Assembly (NCBI RefSeq): GCF_007754425.1 | Contig: NZ_CP037452.1 | Location: 806,001-870,000 of the forward strand | DNA: 64,000 bases | Origin: Gimesia fumaroli | GTDB taxonomy: Bacteria; Planctomycetota; Planctomycetia; Planctomycetales; Planctomycetaceae | Direction: 5' to 3' | Part shown: one piece after another, positions 1 to 8,839 of the stretch | How positions within the stretch are numbered: the stretch's first letter is position 1 | Layout: each line of letters starts with the position of its first letter | Notes under the pieces: model-generated | What the model saw: only the letters and a program-made list of their open reading frames with translations | Told to the model about the DNA's origin: nothing | The model's database searches: none | Position numbers and translations under genes: made by a program

Positions 1-368
1 ATTTTCAACAGACGTCCGAGATTGATTTCACACTGTTGTTAGTTGGCGATCAGTTGCTGTTAAGTCATCTGCAGCGGTCGGCCCAGTTGGACGACCGGAT
101 TGCCGTACGTTGCCTGCTGAAACCATTTTCACCTGAAGATACTCGCAACTATGTTGAGCATCGCCTGGAAGTGGCCGGCCGCAATGAGCCGGTGTTTGAT
201 GACGAAGCCTATGAAACTCTGTTTGAGTTAACGCAGGGTAATCCCCGCAAGATTAACCGTCTGTGTGATCTGGGGTTGTTAGTCGGATATGCTGATGAAC
301 TGCCTGTGATCACGTCCGATGTGCTGGAAGCCGTTGCTGAAGAACTGGTGACGTCGATTCCTGACTAG
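1..368 (+). CDS. ExeA-like AAA ATPase, C-terminal part (5' truncated)
   Basis: The reading frame is open to the left edge, so this is the C-terminal end of a longer protein. The TTG at 36 is not a credible start because coding-like sequence continues upstream of it. What remains resembles the end of ExeA/GspA-type AAA ATPases: a core beta strand (LLLVGD), a segment of the type RIAVRCLLKPFSPEDTRNYV, and the sensor-2-like helix with the motif TQGNPRKINRLCD. ExeA-family ATPases remodel or assemble the secretin of type II secretion, often together with a peptidoglycan-binding partner. Nothing in the window shows that partner. A tandem stop and a non-coding stretch follow. The ExeA-like family is fairly clear; the exact role is inference. 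Confidence 0.75.
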   Translation, partial: FQQTSEIDFTLLLVGDQLLLSHLQRSAQLDDRIAVRCLLKPFSPEDTRNYVEHRLEVAGRNEPVFDDEAYETLFELTQGNPRKINRLCDLGLLVGYADELPVITSDVLEAVAEELVTSIPD

Positions 369-642
369 ACTGTGTCCAGTTTTACTGTAGCGTCTCCAAG
401 GCTATTTGGACCGAGTATATTAGATTGAGGCACGCTATGGTAAAATGTGATGCGATCTAGATTGTTTTTGATCACTCTCTCTTTTCGAATCGGCCAAAGA
501 TTGTGTTGCCTTTGAAGGTCTGCTGCTGCGCGTTCTCTTAACGGCTGCGCGAATTCGATTCGTCGTGCTGATGAAAAAGTCCCGAACCCTTTTGAGGCGG
601 GGGTGTCTGTTCTCCCACACACTTTTTAAACAGGGAAAATCC

Positions 643-723
643 ATGTTCCAATTCTTCACCAGACAAAGATCATCAGAGGACTCGTCAAGCAAGGGCGGGG
701 TGGGATCGTTGTCTGGAGTGTGA
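643..723 (+). CDS. Possible 26-residue small protein
   Basis: The ATG at 643 has a fair ribosome binding site (AGGGA at 632-636, six bases upstream). The frame closes at 723, and a rho-independent terminator begins 28 bases later, so this has the form of a small transcription unit. The predicted peptide starts MFQFFTRQRSSED and then becomes Ser/Gly-rich. I recognise no family, no signal peptide and no membrane segment. It could equally be the end of a non-coding transcript that uses the same terminator. Confidence 0.25.
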   Translation: MFQFFTRQRSSEDSSSKGGVGSLSGV

Positions 724-750
724 GACACAAATATTCATTCATCAGTTCAA

Positions 751-783
751 CCCGCCCGATTCCCCAATCGGGCGGGTTTTTTT
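751..783 (+). terminator. Rho-independent terminator
   Basis: A perfect 10-bp stem (751-760 with 767-776, CCCGCCCGAT / ATCGGGCGGG) closes a six-base loop and is followed by seven T. It ends whatever is transcribed upstream, either read-through from the ExeA-like gene or the small ORF at 643-723, and insulates the EF-Tu paralogue. Confidence 0.85.
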
Positions 784-939
784 ATGTACATAACTCATTG
801 GAAATTAACGTCACCATTTTTTCGTCGCATCAACTGATCTGGAGCTGCACGGGCACAAAAAGGCTGCTGAGGCTGCTCACCTCAGAGGGCTGGCCAGTGG
901 ATGCGATCTACTCCTCTTTGAGAAAGGAGGCTATGAGCA

Positions 940-2121
940 ATGGTTCAGAAAGTTCATGTCAACGTTGGTACGATTGGTCACATTGACCATGGGAAAACGA
1001 CTCTGACGGCTGCCATTTTGGGAGTTCAGTCGGAGATGGGGTTGGCGCAGGTCAAGTCGTATCAGGATATCGCCAAGGGTGGTATCGTGCGCGATAAGAG
1101 CAAGACGGTGACGATTCTCGCTTCGCATGTTAAATACGAAACGGAAGATCGCACCTATGCCCACATCGACTGTCCCGGCCACGCCGATTATATCAAGAAT
1201 ATGATTTCCGGTGCGGCCCAGATGGATGGTGCGGTGCTGCTGGTTTCTGCCGCCGATGGTCCGATGCCTCAGACGCGCGAGCATATTCTGCTGGCACGGC
1301 AGGTGGGTGTGCCTTATCTGGTCGTGTTTCTTAACAAATGTGATCTGGTGGATGATCCCGATCTGATCGAACTGGTGGAAATGGAAATTCGGGACATGCT
1401 GACACAGTACGGCTTTCCCGGAGACGATGTTCCCTTCATTCGTGGATCTGCAAAACAGGCGCATGACCATCCGGCGGATGAGGGAGCGGCACGGTGTATT
1501 CATCAACTTCTGAATGCACTGGATCGTTCTATCCCTGATCCTGTGCGGATGACCGATAAGCCGTTCTTGATGTCGATTGAAAATGTATTTTCGATCTCAG
1601 GGCGTGGCACGGTTGTGACTGGTAAAATCGAACAGGGAGAGATCCGTGCTGGTGAATCGGTAGAGATCCTCGGTCTGAGTGATGAGACGCGTGTTGATAC
1701 GGTGACACAAGTCGAATCGTTCAGTGCGCTGGTTGAGACCGGTCGTGCTGGTGACAATGTCGGCTGCCTGTTGCGCAAGACCGGATACGACGAAGTGTCG
1801 CGAGGCCAGGTGCTGGCGGTTGCGGGTTCGGTGACACCGTACCGGGATTTTGAAGCGGAAGTGTATGTGTTGAAGAAAGAAGAGGGTGGTCGTCATACGC
1901 CGTTCTTTAACGGATATACGCCGCAGTTTTTCTTCCGCACGACCAACGTCACCGGGACCGCAATGGTTCTGGGAGACGTCGATATGGCTTTGCCCGGCGA
2001 CGGTGTGACTCTGAGTGTTTCGCTCACGCACCCGGTTGCACTGGCTGAGGGAGATCGGTTTGCCGTCCGCGAAGGAGGTAAGACCGTTGGTTCAGGTGTG
2101 GTCACAAAAGTGATTGCCTGA
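940..2121 (+). CDS. tuf: Divergent elongation factor Tu paralogue (translational GTPase)
   Basis: 393 residues, normal EF-Tu length, with all three domains aligning along the whole protein. Conserved: the P-loop GHIDHGKT (residues 13-20), DCPGH (77-81) with the catalytic His81, and NKCD in place of NKVD. The C-terminus matches EF-Tu ([16 protein letters not shown]). The odd part is switch I: the canonical RGITI is KTVTI (55-59), which keeps the Mg-coordinating Thr58 but loses the Arg-Gly, and the preceding segment is rebuilt ([13 protein letters not shown] instead of the usual DNAPEE-type sequence). The gene stands alone, flanked by terminators and not next to secE/nusG or ribosomal protein genes, so it is probably a second, specialised copy. 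EF-Tu normally delivers aminoacyl-tRNA to the ribosome; whether this paralogue does so is open. Start: ATG 940, with GGAGG nine bases upstream. An ATG at 933 is out of frame and too close to that site. Confidence 0.9.
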   Translation: MVQKVHVNVGTIGHIDHGKTTLTAAILGVQSEMGLAQVKSYQDIAKGGIVRDKSKTVTILASHVKYETEDRTYAHIDCPGHADYIKNMISGAAQMDGAVLLVSAADGPMPQTREHILLARQVGVPYLVVFLNKCDLVDDPDLIELVEMEIRDMLTQYGFPGDDVPFIRGSAKQAHDHPADEGAARCIHQLLNALDRSIPDPVRMTDKPFLMSIENVFSISGRGTVVTGKIEQGEIRAGESVEILGLSDETRVDTVTQVESFSALVETGRAGDNVGCLLRKTGYDEVSRGQVLAVAGSVTPYRDFEAEVYVLKKEEGGRHTPFFNGYTPQFFFRTTNVTGTAMVLGDVDMALPGDGVTLSVSLTHPVALAEGDRFAVREGGKTVGSGVVTKVIA

Positions 2122-2947
2122 GAAGACACGCCCCTGATCTGAACACTCGGATCAGGGGCGTATTCAATTCGTTGCTGCCGGATCTTCAGTTAGTGCCATT
2201 GCCTGTTATCGCATACAATTCCTTTTACGGTTTGGCTGCGCGTGCTGCCAGTAAGAGTGTGAGTGCGCTCGCCGACAAATGTTGTGGCTGGCTGACATCA
2301 CTCAATGATGCTGAAGGGCACGCGGGAATCAAGTGGAGATTCACAGATGAAATGGAATTCAAGTCGATGAAAGCGGATGAGAGTGCAATGAAGCGGTATC
2401 AAAACGATACAATTGAGACGTTGATGGAAGAGGCGATTGAAAACGGGGTTCTTGTAACATCAGGCAGGGCAAGAGTTAAAGCGATGCTTATTTCAGGCAG
2501 GCTGAACTTAGTTTCTGGTGAAAATCGTGTTTGCTCGCGCGCGCGACGCTAACTCCGCATGTTAGGGAGCGGCGGCTGTGAGTCAATCGGAAATAAAGGT
2601 CTGTTTTTCAGGGGTGAAATGGTGGTTGTCTGAGACGAGGCACGATCCAGCAGATTTTTTTGTTAGAGAATAGCGACGTGCATTTGACAGGGTGCGCATC
2701 TGCTCGTGTTGTTTAAGAATATTTCTTTTATGATGTGAGTGAAGTGGATTCGCGAACGTATTTTTGGATCGGTTCCCGTGAACTCTGAATGAAAATGCAG
2801 TTCAGCCCTTGCGGACAGACGGGCATCAGCATCACAATAGGCGAATTCTTTTTAGCCCGCATACGGGTTTGATATCACGTTTTCAGAGCCGCCTTGATCA
2901 ATTTGGTCTCACGGAATGCTCTGGTAGTCATCAAGGTGGATGTAACG
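2122..2947. other. Intergenic region between the EF-Tu paralogue and phoR
   Basis: About 825 bases. It starts with the terminator at 2128-2161. A frame from a TTG at 2172 to 2552 (126 codons, with internal ATG at 2350) gives a protein with no recognisable family and a CG-repeat end; I do not call it. A TTGACA hexamer lies at 2684-2689, but no matching -10 is placed well. The phoR ribosome binding site (AAGGTGGA at 2933-2940) ends the stretch. I see no copy of the CTTAAC-type repeats that precede pstS and phoA. Confidence 0.5.
2128..2161 (+). terminator. Hairpin terminator after the EF-Tu paralogue
   Basis: A perfect 12-bp stem (2128-2139 with 2150-2161, ACGCCCCTGATC and its complement) with a ten-base loop, starting six bases after the stop codon. 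The tail is only moderately T-rich (ATTCAATTC). Its position directly behind the stop makes a terminator or mRNA-stabilising role likely. Confidence 0.75.
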
Positions 2948-4726
2948 ATGTGGTCTTCGCGACTGTTCTGGAAACTGTTTCTGGTATATGCCGGTTTAAA
3001 TATTGCGTCTGCGATCGTTTTTGTTTTGATTGTTTCAGGACGCCAGCAGGATCAGGTTGAAGAACAGATTAAGCAGCGTCTGCACGATTCAGCGATCATC
3101 ATGCGGAGCAGCCTGGACGGTATTTTCGAGCAGGGACTTTCTGAGCAACTGCAGGAAAAAGTGAAAAAACTGGGTGAGAAAACCGGCACGCGATTGACTC
3201 TGATTGACATGGACGGGGTGGTGATCGCCGACTCGGATCAGGAGACTCTGAAGCTGGTCCGGGAGATGGAGAATCATAAAAATCGGGTTGAAGTTATTCA
3301 GGCGATGTCGACCGGCGAGGGGAGTTCAAAACGGCTCAGTCCGACGTTGAGTGAACCGATGTTGTATTACGCTCTGCTGTTCAAGGAAGAGGGGAAGCCC
3401 GAAGGAGTGGTGCGGGTGGCCATCACCATGGCGAAAATCCAGCAGGAAATTTCTTCGATTGAGAAGCTGATCTGGAGCATTGCTTTGCTGGTCAGCTTTA
3501 CGGTGATGCTGCTGACCTATTGGGTTGTGGCCCGGATGATTCGTCCCCTGACGATTCTGACCAATGCCGCCGAGGCGATTGCCGGCGGGGATTATGAGCA
3601 AAAGCTCTATTTTCCGCAGCACGATGAACTGGGTATTCTGGCACAGTCGTTCAATCATATGAGCCAGGAGATGGCCGAACGCGTCAGGCAGTTGCAGGCC
3701 AGTGGGGACCGATTGAGCACTGTTCTGGAAGGAATGGTCGAAGGAGTGATCGCGACGAATGAGCGGCAGCATGTCTTGTTTGCCAACGAATCCGCCGGTC
3801 GCTTGCTGTTTTTCTCTCCGGAAGAAGCGGAGGGGAAGCCGCTGTTTGAATCGGTTCGCAATCACCAATTGCAAAAGTCAGTGACAGAGGTCTTGAGTAC
3901 TTTGGAACCCCAGCGGATGGAAGTCGAGCTGGAGAGTACCAGCGATCGCATTTTGGGGGTGACGACGACGCCGCTCCCCGGAACTCCCTGTCCTGGCCTG
4001 GTGATCGTGTTGTTTGACATGACTGAGTTGCGCCGGTTGGAGTCGCTCAGGCAGGAATTTGTGGCGAATGTATCGCACGAATTGAAAACGCCTTTGAGTT
4101 CGATCAAAGCGTATACGGAAACGCTGATTCGCGGGGCGATGGACGACCCGGAGATCAACAAGACGTTTTTGATGCGGATTGAAGAACAAGCCGACCGTCT
4201 GCATCAGTTGATTCTGGATCTGATCAGTCTGGCGAGTATCGAATCCGGGAATCAGGTGTTTGATATCATCAGCATTGAGTTGCGGCCGTTTGTGGAAGCG
4301 TGCCTGGTCGACCAGCAGAAGGTTGCCGAGTCGAAACACATCGAATTTTTGATTGAAGAAAAAACGCCCGATATCAAAGTCAAAGCGGATGAAGAGGGGC
4401 TGCATCAGATTCTGGGGAATTTGATTAATAATGCGATCAAATACACTCCCGATCAGGGGCGGATTACGATTCGCTGGGAGCTGGATGATACAGGCATGGT
4501 CCTGCTCCAGGTGCAGGATACAGGGATCGGGATTGCAGAAAAATATCAGGCCCGTCTGTTCGAGCGATTCTTCCGCGTCGACAAAGCCCGCTCGCGCGAG
4601 CTGGGTGGCACCGGGCTGGGGCTCTCGATTGTGAAGCATCTCGTTCAGTCCTTTCAGGGAACGATCAGTGTGACCAGCAAAGTCGGTGAAGGAAGCACGT
4701 TTTCTGTGCGGCTTCCTCGTGGCTAA
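2948..4726 (+). CDS. phoR: PhoR-like phosphate sensor histidine kinase
   Basis: 592 residues from the chosen start. Order of parts: an N-terminal membrane segment (about 5-27), an extracytoplasmic sensor region of roughly 140 residues, a second membrane segment (WSIALLVSFTVMLLTYWVVA), a HAMP domain, a PAS domain, the phosphoacceptor helix with VSHELKTP (His near residue 377), then the ATPase domain with N box NLINNAIKYT, G1 box DTGIGI and G2 box GGTGLGLSIV. This is the layout of PhoR-type kinases. It is the first gene of phoR-pstSCAB-phoU-phoB, so the phosphate assignment rests on context as well as domains. Start: ATG 2948, with AAGGTGGA eight bases upstream. An upstream in-frame start at 2894 would put 18 extra residues before the membrane anchor. 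The array before pstS suggests that phoR is not strictly co-transcribed with the pst genes. Confidence 0.93.
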   Translation: MWSSRLFWKLFLVYAGLNIASAIVFVLIVSGRQQDQVEEQIKQRLHDSAIIMRSSLDGIFEQGLSEQLQEKVKKLGEKTGTRLTLIDMDGVVIADSDQETLKLVREMENHKNRVEVIQAMSTGEGSSKRLSPTLSEPMLYYALLFKEEGKPEGVVRVAITMAKIQQEISSIEKLIWSIALLVSFTVMLLTYWVVARMIRPLTILTNAAEAIAGGDYEQKLYFPQHDELGILAQSFNHMSQEMAERVRQLQASGDRLSTVLEGMVEGVIATNERQHVLFANESAGRLLFFSPEEAEGKPLFESVRNHQLQKSVTEVLSTLEPQRMEVELESTSDRILGVTTTPLPGTPCPGLVIVLFDMTELRRLESLRQEFVANVSHELKTPLSSIKAYTETLIRGAMDDPEINKTFLMRIEEQADRLHQLILDLISLASIESGNQVFDIISIELRPFVEACLVDQQKVAESKHIEFLIEEKTPDIKVKADEEGLHQILGNLINNAIKYTPDQGRITIRWELDDTGMVLLQVQDTGIGIAEKYQARLFERFFRVDKARSRELGGTGLGLSIVKHLVQSFQGTISVTSKVGEGSTFSVRLPRG

Positions 4727-4815
4727 TTCTTAATAGCGGGTTTCGTAAGTCTTTATTATAAAACGCTTTGCGGGAACTGTTTTCTCTGCGCCCCATGTTC
4801 GGGAAAGATTAAGTA

Positions 4816-4859
4816 CTTCACGGTATCTTAATATTATCTTAACAATTTGCGGATATGGT
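4816..4859 (+). promoter_or_regulatory. PHO-box-like array and promoter of pstS
   Basis: Three hexamers spaced exactly 11 bp apart on the plus strand: CTTCAC (4816-4821), CTTAAT (4827-4832) and CTTAAC (4838-4843). Ten bases after the last repeat lies TATGGT (4854-4859), a possible -10 box with no usable -35. Tandem direct repeats on an 11-bp period, the last one about 10 bp before the -10, is the established architecture of PhoB-type activator sites. The same CTTAACA-N4-CTTCACA pair occurs upstream of the alkaline phosphatase gene. Transcription from here would give a leader of about 115 bases before the pstS start at 4984. Confidence 0.75.
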
Positions 4860-4983
4860 AATGCACGTTCGAGGCAGGGCTGCCATCCGTTGTCTGGTTT
4901 TGGCGGGTCTGTTTTCTGGCACCTTAATTTGCACGAAGAACAATCTAGTTTTACCACATATCGCATTGGGAGAGACGCACGAA

Positions 4984-5979
4984 ATGATCAAGACAAACAT
5001 CGGGAAAGTATGCGGGCTGATGTGCCTGGCTGTTGGGGTTTCCCTGATTGGTGTTGGCTGTAATGGAAACAGTGACAGCGGAAATGGACCTGCTGCCAAA
5101 GAAGCTGGGAGCGAATCTGAAGGCGGCGAAAAGCTGTCCGGCAAGGTACAAATTGATGGGTCAAGTACGGTTTATCCCATCAGCGAAGCCGTTGCCGAAG
5201 AATTCCGAACTGTGCAGCCCGATGTGCATCCCATTGTGGGGATTTCGGGTACTGGTGGCGGGATGAAAAAATTCATCGCCGGCGAAATTGATATCTGCGA
5301 TGCTTCACGTGGGATGAAAGAAAAAGAAGCTGCCGCCTGCAAAGAAAAAGGAATCGAGTTTATCGAGTTGTCAGTTGCCTTTGATGGTCTGGCTGTGATT
5401 GCCAATCCTAAGAATAACTGGTGTGATTGTTTGACCGTCGGTCAGCTCAAGGAACTGTGGCGTCCTGAAAGTGGCGTGAAACAGTGGAAAGACCTGAATC
5501 CCAAATGGCCCGCCAAAGACATTAAGTTGTACGGACCTGGTACTGATTCCGGAACCTTTGACTACTTCACCGAAGCAATTGTGGGTGAAGAAAAAGCCAG
5601 CCGCTCTGATTACACCGCCAGTGAAGACGACAATGTTCTGGTAACCGGCATTCAATCAGATGAATATGCCATCGGCTACTTTGGATATGCTTACTACGAT
5701 GAAAACAAAGATAAGCTGAAACTGCTGGCTGTCGATGGTGGCAAAGGTTGCACAAAGCCTTCTTTGGAAACCGTACGTGACAACTCTTATGCCCCGTTGT
5801 CCCGTCCTCTGTTTATCTATGTGCGAAAGTCAGCATTAGAGCGACCTGAGGTAGCAGCGTTTGTGAAGTTTTATCTGAAAAACGCAGCACAACTTGCCAA
5901 AGACGTCGGTTATGTGCCGGTCTCTGATGAAGTTGCTAAAGCAAATGATGAAGCCCTTAAGGGAGCATTGTCGAAGTGA
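4984..5979 (+). CDS. pstS: Phosphate-binding lipoprotein PstS
   Basis: 331 residues. The N-terminus is a lipoprotein signal peptide with lipobox LIGVGC, so the mature protein should be anchored by its cysteine. A polar Gly/Ser/Glu linker follows, then the PstS/PBP-like fold: IDGSSTVYPI near the start of the mature domain and PGTDSGTFDYFTEA further on are phosphate-contact segments typical of PstS. It captures phosphate for the PstCAB transporter. The frame runs up to an ATG at 4855, but that codon lies inside the predicted -10 box, and only the ATG at 4984 puts the signal peptide at the N-terminus with GGGAGAG nine bases upstream. Its stop overlaps the GTG start of pstC. Confidence 0.95.
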   Translation: MIKTNIGKVCGLMCLAVGVSLIGVGCNGNSDSGNGPAAKEAGSESEGGEKLSGKVQIDGSSTVYPISEAVAEEFRTVQPDVHPIVGISGTGGGMKKFIAGEIDICDASRGMKEKEAAACKEKGIEFIELSVAFDGLAVIANPKNNWCDCLTVGQLKELWRPESGVKQWKDLNPKWPAKDIKLYGPGTDSGTFDYFTEAIVGEEKASRSDYTASEDDNVLVTGIQSDEYAIGYFGYAYYDENKDKLKLLAVDGGKGCTKPSLETVRDNSYAPLSRPLFIYVRKSALERPEVAAFVKFYLKNAAQLAKDVGYVPVSDEVAKANDEALKGALSK

Positions 5980-6971
5980 CAGACGAACGTTCAAAAGAAG
6001 AACAATCGATTGAGATGGAACTTGGCGAGGCAGCTGCAATGAAGCTGCCTCGCTCTACCTCTTTGGAGCGGGGAGATGGTCTGTTGGTCAGGCTGCGCCC
6101 GTTCTATGAGGGTTTGATTCATTTCAGCCTGTTTATATGTGCCAGCATTTCGGTGCTGGTAACAGTGGGCATTGTGATTGTCCTGCTGTATGAGTCGGTA
6201 CAGTTCTTCTTTGATGTGTCGATTATCGAGTTCCTGACGGGCACGAGATGGACGCCTCTCTTGAAGCCACAACATTTCGGGATTCTGCCTTTGATGTGTG
6301 GAACGATGCTGGTTGCCGGGGGAGCAGCGATTGTAGCCGTTCCGATTGGTCTGGGAACGGCCATTTATCTCAGCGAGTATGCGTCTCCCCGTTTTCGTGA
6401 TATTGTGAAACCGATGCTGGAAATTCTGGCAGGCATCCCTTCCGTTGTTTACGGATACCTGGCGATTGTCTTTGTGTCTCCGATCATTCAGTATCTATTC
6501 CCCAGTGCGGGCGTGTTTAATGCTGCGAGTGCTTGTATTGTTGTGGGGATTATGATTCTGCCGATGATCATTTCCTTAAGCGAAGATATTTTGCAGTCTG
6601 TTCCCTTATCTTTGAGAGGGGCCGCATTTGCGTTAGGCGCGAATAAATTTGAAGTGACGGTACGCGTGGTTGTGCCGGCTGCGTTATCGGGAATCATTGC
6701 CAGCTTTCTGTTAGCCATTTCCCGCGCGATTGGCGAAACGATGGCGGTGACATTGGCCGCTGGTGCGACTCCCAAGTTGACGCTCAATCCGCTGGAGAGC
6801 ATCCAAACGATGACCGCCTATATCGTACAAGTGAGCCAGGGAGACACTCCGACAGGTACTGTGGAATATCGCACGATTTTTGCCGTCGGTTTGACCCTGT
6901 TCATTTCCACGATGGCCATGAATATTATCGCACAATACATTCTCTCCCGCGTAGGAGAAGCATACGAATGA
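5976..6971 (+). CDS. pstC: Phosphate ABC transporter permease PstC
   Basis: 331 residues, starting with GTG in a GTGA overlap with the pstS stop, so translation is probably coupled. About 45 cytosolic residues come before the first membrane segment. Six membrane segments follow. The permease EAA-type loop that contacts the ATPase is visible as SLRGAAFALGANKFEVTVRVVVP, split over neighbouring helices, and LEILAGIPSVVYGYLA is the diagnostic PstC/PstA membrane motif. With PstA it forms the inner-membrane channel for phosphate. The gene overlaps pstA by the four bases ATGA. Confidence 0.95.
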   Translation: MTDERSKEEQSIEMELGEAAAMKLPRSTSLERGDGLLVRLRPFYEGLIHFSLFICASISVLVTVGIVIVLLYESVQFFFDVSIIEFLTGTRWTPLLKPQHFGILPLMCGTMLVAGGAAIVAVPIGLGTAIYLSEYASPRFRDIVKPMLEILAGIPSVVYGYLAIVFVSPIIQYLFPSAGVFNAASACIVVGIMILPMIISLSEDILQSVPLSLRGAAFALGANKFEVTVRVVVPAALSGIIASFLLAISRAIGETMAVTLAAGATPKLTLNPLESIQTMTAYIVQVSQGDTPTGTVEYRTIFAVGLTLFISTMAMNIIAQYILSRVGEAYE

Positions 6972-7849
6972 ACCAAAGTAATATTGACCTCTACACAACC
7001 AAGCCGCGTGGCAGAGTGCCCAACTTCCTGTTTATGGCGTTCTGTTTTCTGGCGACGATGACCTGCGTATTGATGTTGCTGGTTTTGATCTGGAATATCA
7101 TTGTCCAGGGAAAAGGCTGGTTGAGTTGGGACTTTCTCGAGCGACTGCCTTCCCGATTTCCTCACAAGGCGGGAATCAAGACTGCGTTATATGGAAGTAT
7201 CTGGCTGATCGGTTTGACGGCATTGTTTTCCGTTCCCTTAGGAGTGGGCGCAGCCGTCTATCTGGAAGAATATGCTCCTAAAAACCGCTGGCGGAAACTG
7301 ATTCAATTAAATATTTCCAACCTGGCAGGTGTGCCTTCGATCGTATATGGGATTTTAGGGCTGGGGTTGTTCGTGCGGGCTTTGGCCTTCGATCGAAGTA
7401 TCCTCTCTGGTGCGTTGACTCTGACACTGGTGGTGCTGCCGATTATCATTCTGGCTTCCCAGGAAGCGCTGAGGTCCGTGCCTGATTCGATTCGCCGCTC
7501 TGCCTACGCCTTAGGGGCCACACGCTGGCAGACAGTCTGGTATCAGGTATTACCGGCTTCATTACCGGGAATTATGACGGGCGTGATCCTGGCCCTGTCT
7601 CGCGCATTAGGTGAAGCAGCTCCTTTAATTGTTGTCGGCGCAATGGCTTACGTGCCTTTTGTTCCGGAGAAACTTTCTGATGAATTCACCTCGTTGCCGA
7701 TTCAGATCTTCAACTGGACCGCACGTCCTCAGGAAGATTTTCATCATCTGGCGGCTGCCGGCATTCTGGTACTGCTGGTTTTATTAGTGAGTATGAATGC
7801 GATTGCCGTATTTGTGCGACATAAATATGGGAAAAGAATCCGCTGGTAG
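6968..7849 (+). CDS. pstA: Phosphate ABC transporter permease PstA
   Basis: 293 residues, starting in an ATGA overlap with pstC. It has about six membrane segments and the paired permease motifs LAGVPSIVYGILGLGLF and SIRRSAYALGATRWQTVW, the latter being the coupling loop to PstB. It is the partner of PstC in phosphate import. About 95 non-coding bases separate it from pstB, the only real gap inside the transporter genes. I see no terminator there, so transcription probably continues. Confidence 0.95.
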   Translation: MNQSNIDLYTTKPRGRVPNFLFMAFCFLATMTCVLMLLVLIWNIIVQGKGWLSWDFLERLPSRFPHKAGIKTALYGSIWLIGLTALFSVPLGVGAAVYLEEYAPKNRWRKLIQLNISNLAGVPSIVYGILGLGLFVRALAFDRSILSGALTLTLVVLPIIILASQEALRSVPDSIRRSAYALGATRWQTVWYQVLPASLPGIMTGVILALSRALGEAAPLIVVGAMAYVPFVPEKLSDEFTSLPIQIFNWTARPQEDFHHLAAAGILVLLVLLVSMNAIAVFVRHKYGKRIRW

Positions 7850-7944
7850 GACCTGCGTTTTGAGTAGCAGAAAAAAAACGAAAAACAGGCACACAGAATT
7901 GATTAAAAGTAACTATAATTGGACTCAGCAAGGATTTTCAATCC

Positions 7945-8835
7945 ATGGCTTCTACACCCTCGGTTAAAAAAGATATGCAACCATCCGATAAGGCGACTTC
8001 CGATTATTCAAAAGCTCCACTCGTTCGTCCTTCGATTCCTGATGGAAAGAGCATGCGGACTCCAGACGAATTAGCGCAGGCGACTGAAAAAATCAGCGTG
8101 CGAGATTTGTCATTCTATTATTCGGACAATCGTGCGTTAACGGACATTTCGCTTTCGATTCCCGAGCGTTGTGTGACTGCGTTTATTGGTCCGTCTGGTT
8201 GTGGAAAGTCAACGTTTTTGCGTTGCCTGAACCGGATGAACGATATGATTGAAGGAACACGGGTTGAGGGTGATATCTTACTGGAAGGTCAGGATATTTA
8301 CTCTCCTCGAACCGATATTGTCACATTGCGAAAACGGATCGGGATGGTGTTCCAGAAATCAACGCCGTTTCCTAAGTCGATTTTTGATAATGTGGCCTTT
8401 GGTCCCAAGATTGCCGGGATCCGCAAGAAAAAAGTGTTGTACGAGATTGTCGAACAATCGCTGCAACGGTCGGCTCTGTGGGACGAAGTAAAAGATCGTT
8501 TGAGCGAATCAGCGCTGAATTTATCTGGCGGCCAGCAGCAACGATTGTGTATTGCCCGTGCGCTCGCCAATGATCCCGATATTTTGCTGATGGATGAGCC
8601 GGCGTCTGCTTTGGACCCCGCTTCGACGGCCCGCATTGAAGATTTAATTTTTGAGCTTAAAGAAGAGTATACCATTGTCATTGTGACGCATAATATGCAG
8701 CAGGCGGCACGCGTGTCGGATCAGGCTGCGTTTTTCTATCAAGGTTTGCTGGTGGAGTCAGGGGCGACGGAAGAGCTCTTTACGAATTCCAAAAAGCAGC
8801 AGACCGAGGACTATATTACCGGCAGGTTTGGGTAA
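7945..8835 (+). CDS. pstB: Phosphate ABC transporter ATPase PstB
   Basis: 296 residues. An N-terminal extension of about 45 polar residues, absent from most PstB proteins, precedes a standard ABC ATPase core: Walker [10 protein letters not shown] (about residues 82-90), Q loop in [11 protein letters not shown], signature LSGGQQQRL, Walker [14 protein letters not shown] and the switch His in [26 protein letters not shown] is characteristic of PstB. It powers phosphate uptake through PstCA. The extension could be shortened if translation began at a later ATG (7975 or 8053), but the ATG at 7945 is the first in the frame after the gap. Its end overlaps or abuts phoU. Confidence 0.95.
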   Translation: MASTPSVKKDMQPSDKATSDYSKAPLVRPSIPDGKSMRTPDELAQATEKISVRDLSFYYSDNRALTDISLSIPERCVTAFIGPSGCGKSTFLRCLNRMNDMIEGTRVEGDILLEGQDIYSPRTDIVTLRKRIGMVFQKSTPFPKSIFDNVAFGPKIAGIRKKKVLYEIVEQSLQRSALWDEVKDRLSESALNLSGGQQQRLCIARALANDPDILLMDEPASALDPASTARIEDLIFELKEEYTIVIVTHNMQQAARVSDQAAFFYQGLLVESGATEELFTNSKKQQTEDYITGRFG

Positions 8836-8839
8836 GCCA

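Larger units (their letters stand above)
369..939. other. Intergenic region before the EF-Tu paralogue
   Basis: About 570 bases without a convincing long gene. Two overlapping minus-strand frames here look like noise, with basic and Ser/Thr-rich composition and no family signal. The stretch holds a possible 26-codon ORF (643-723), a strong rho-independent terminator (751-783) and the ribosome binding site of the downstream gene (GGAGG at 926-930, nine bases before the ATG at 940). I could not identify a convincing sigma-70 promoter for the EF-Tu paralogue. Confidence 0.6.

Noticed and set aside
2172..2552. 126-codon plus-strand frame from TTG after the EF-Tu paralogue
   Set aside because: No family signal, poor start, CG-repeat end; probably chance.
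4855..4983. Longer start for pstS at ATG 4855
   Set aside because: It lies in the predicted -10 box and would bury the lipoprotein signal peptide; ATG 4984 has a good ribosome binding site.
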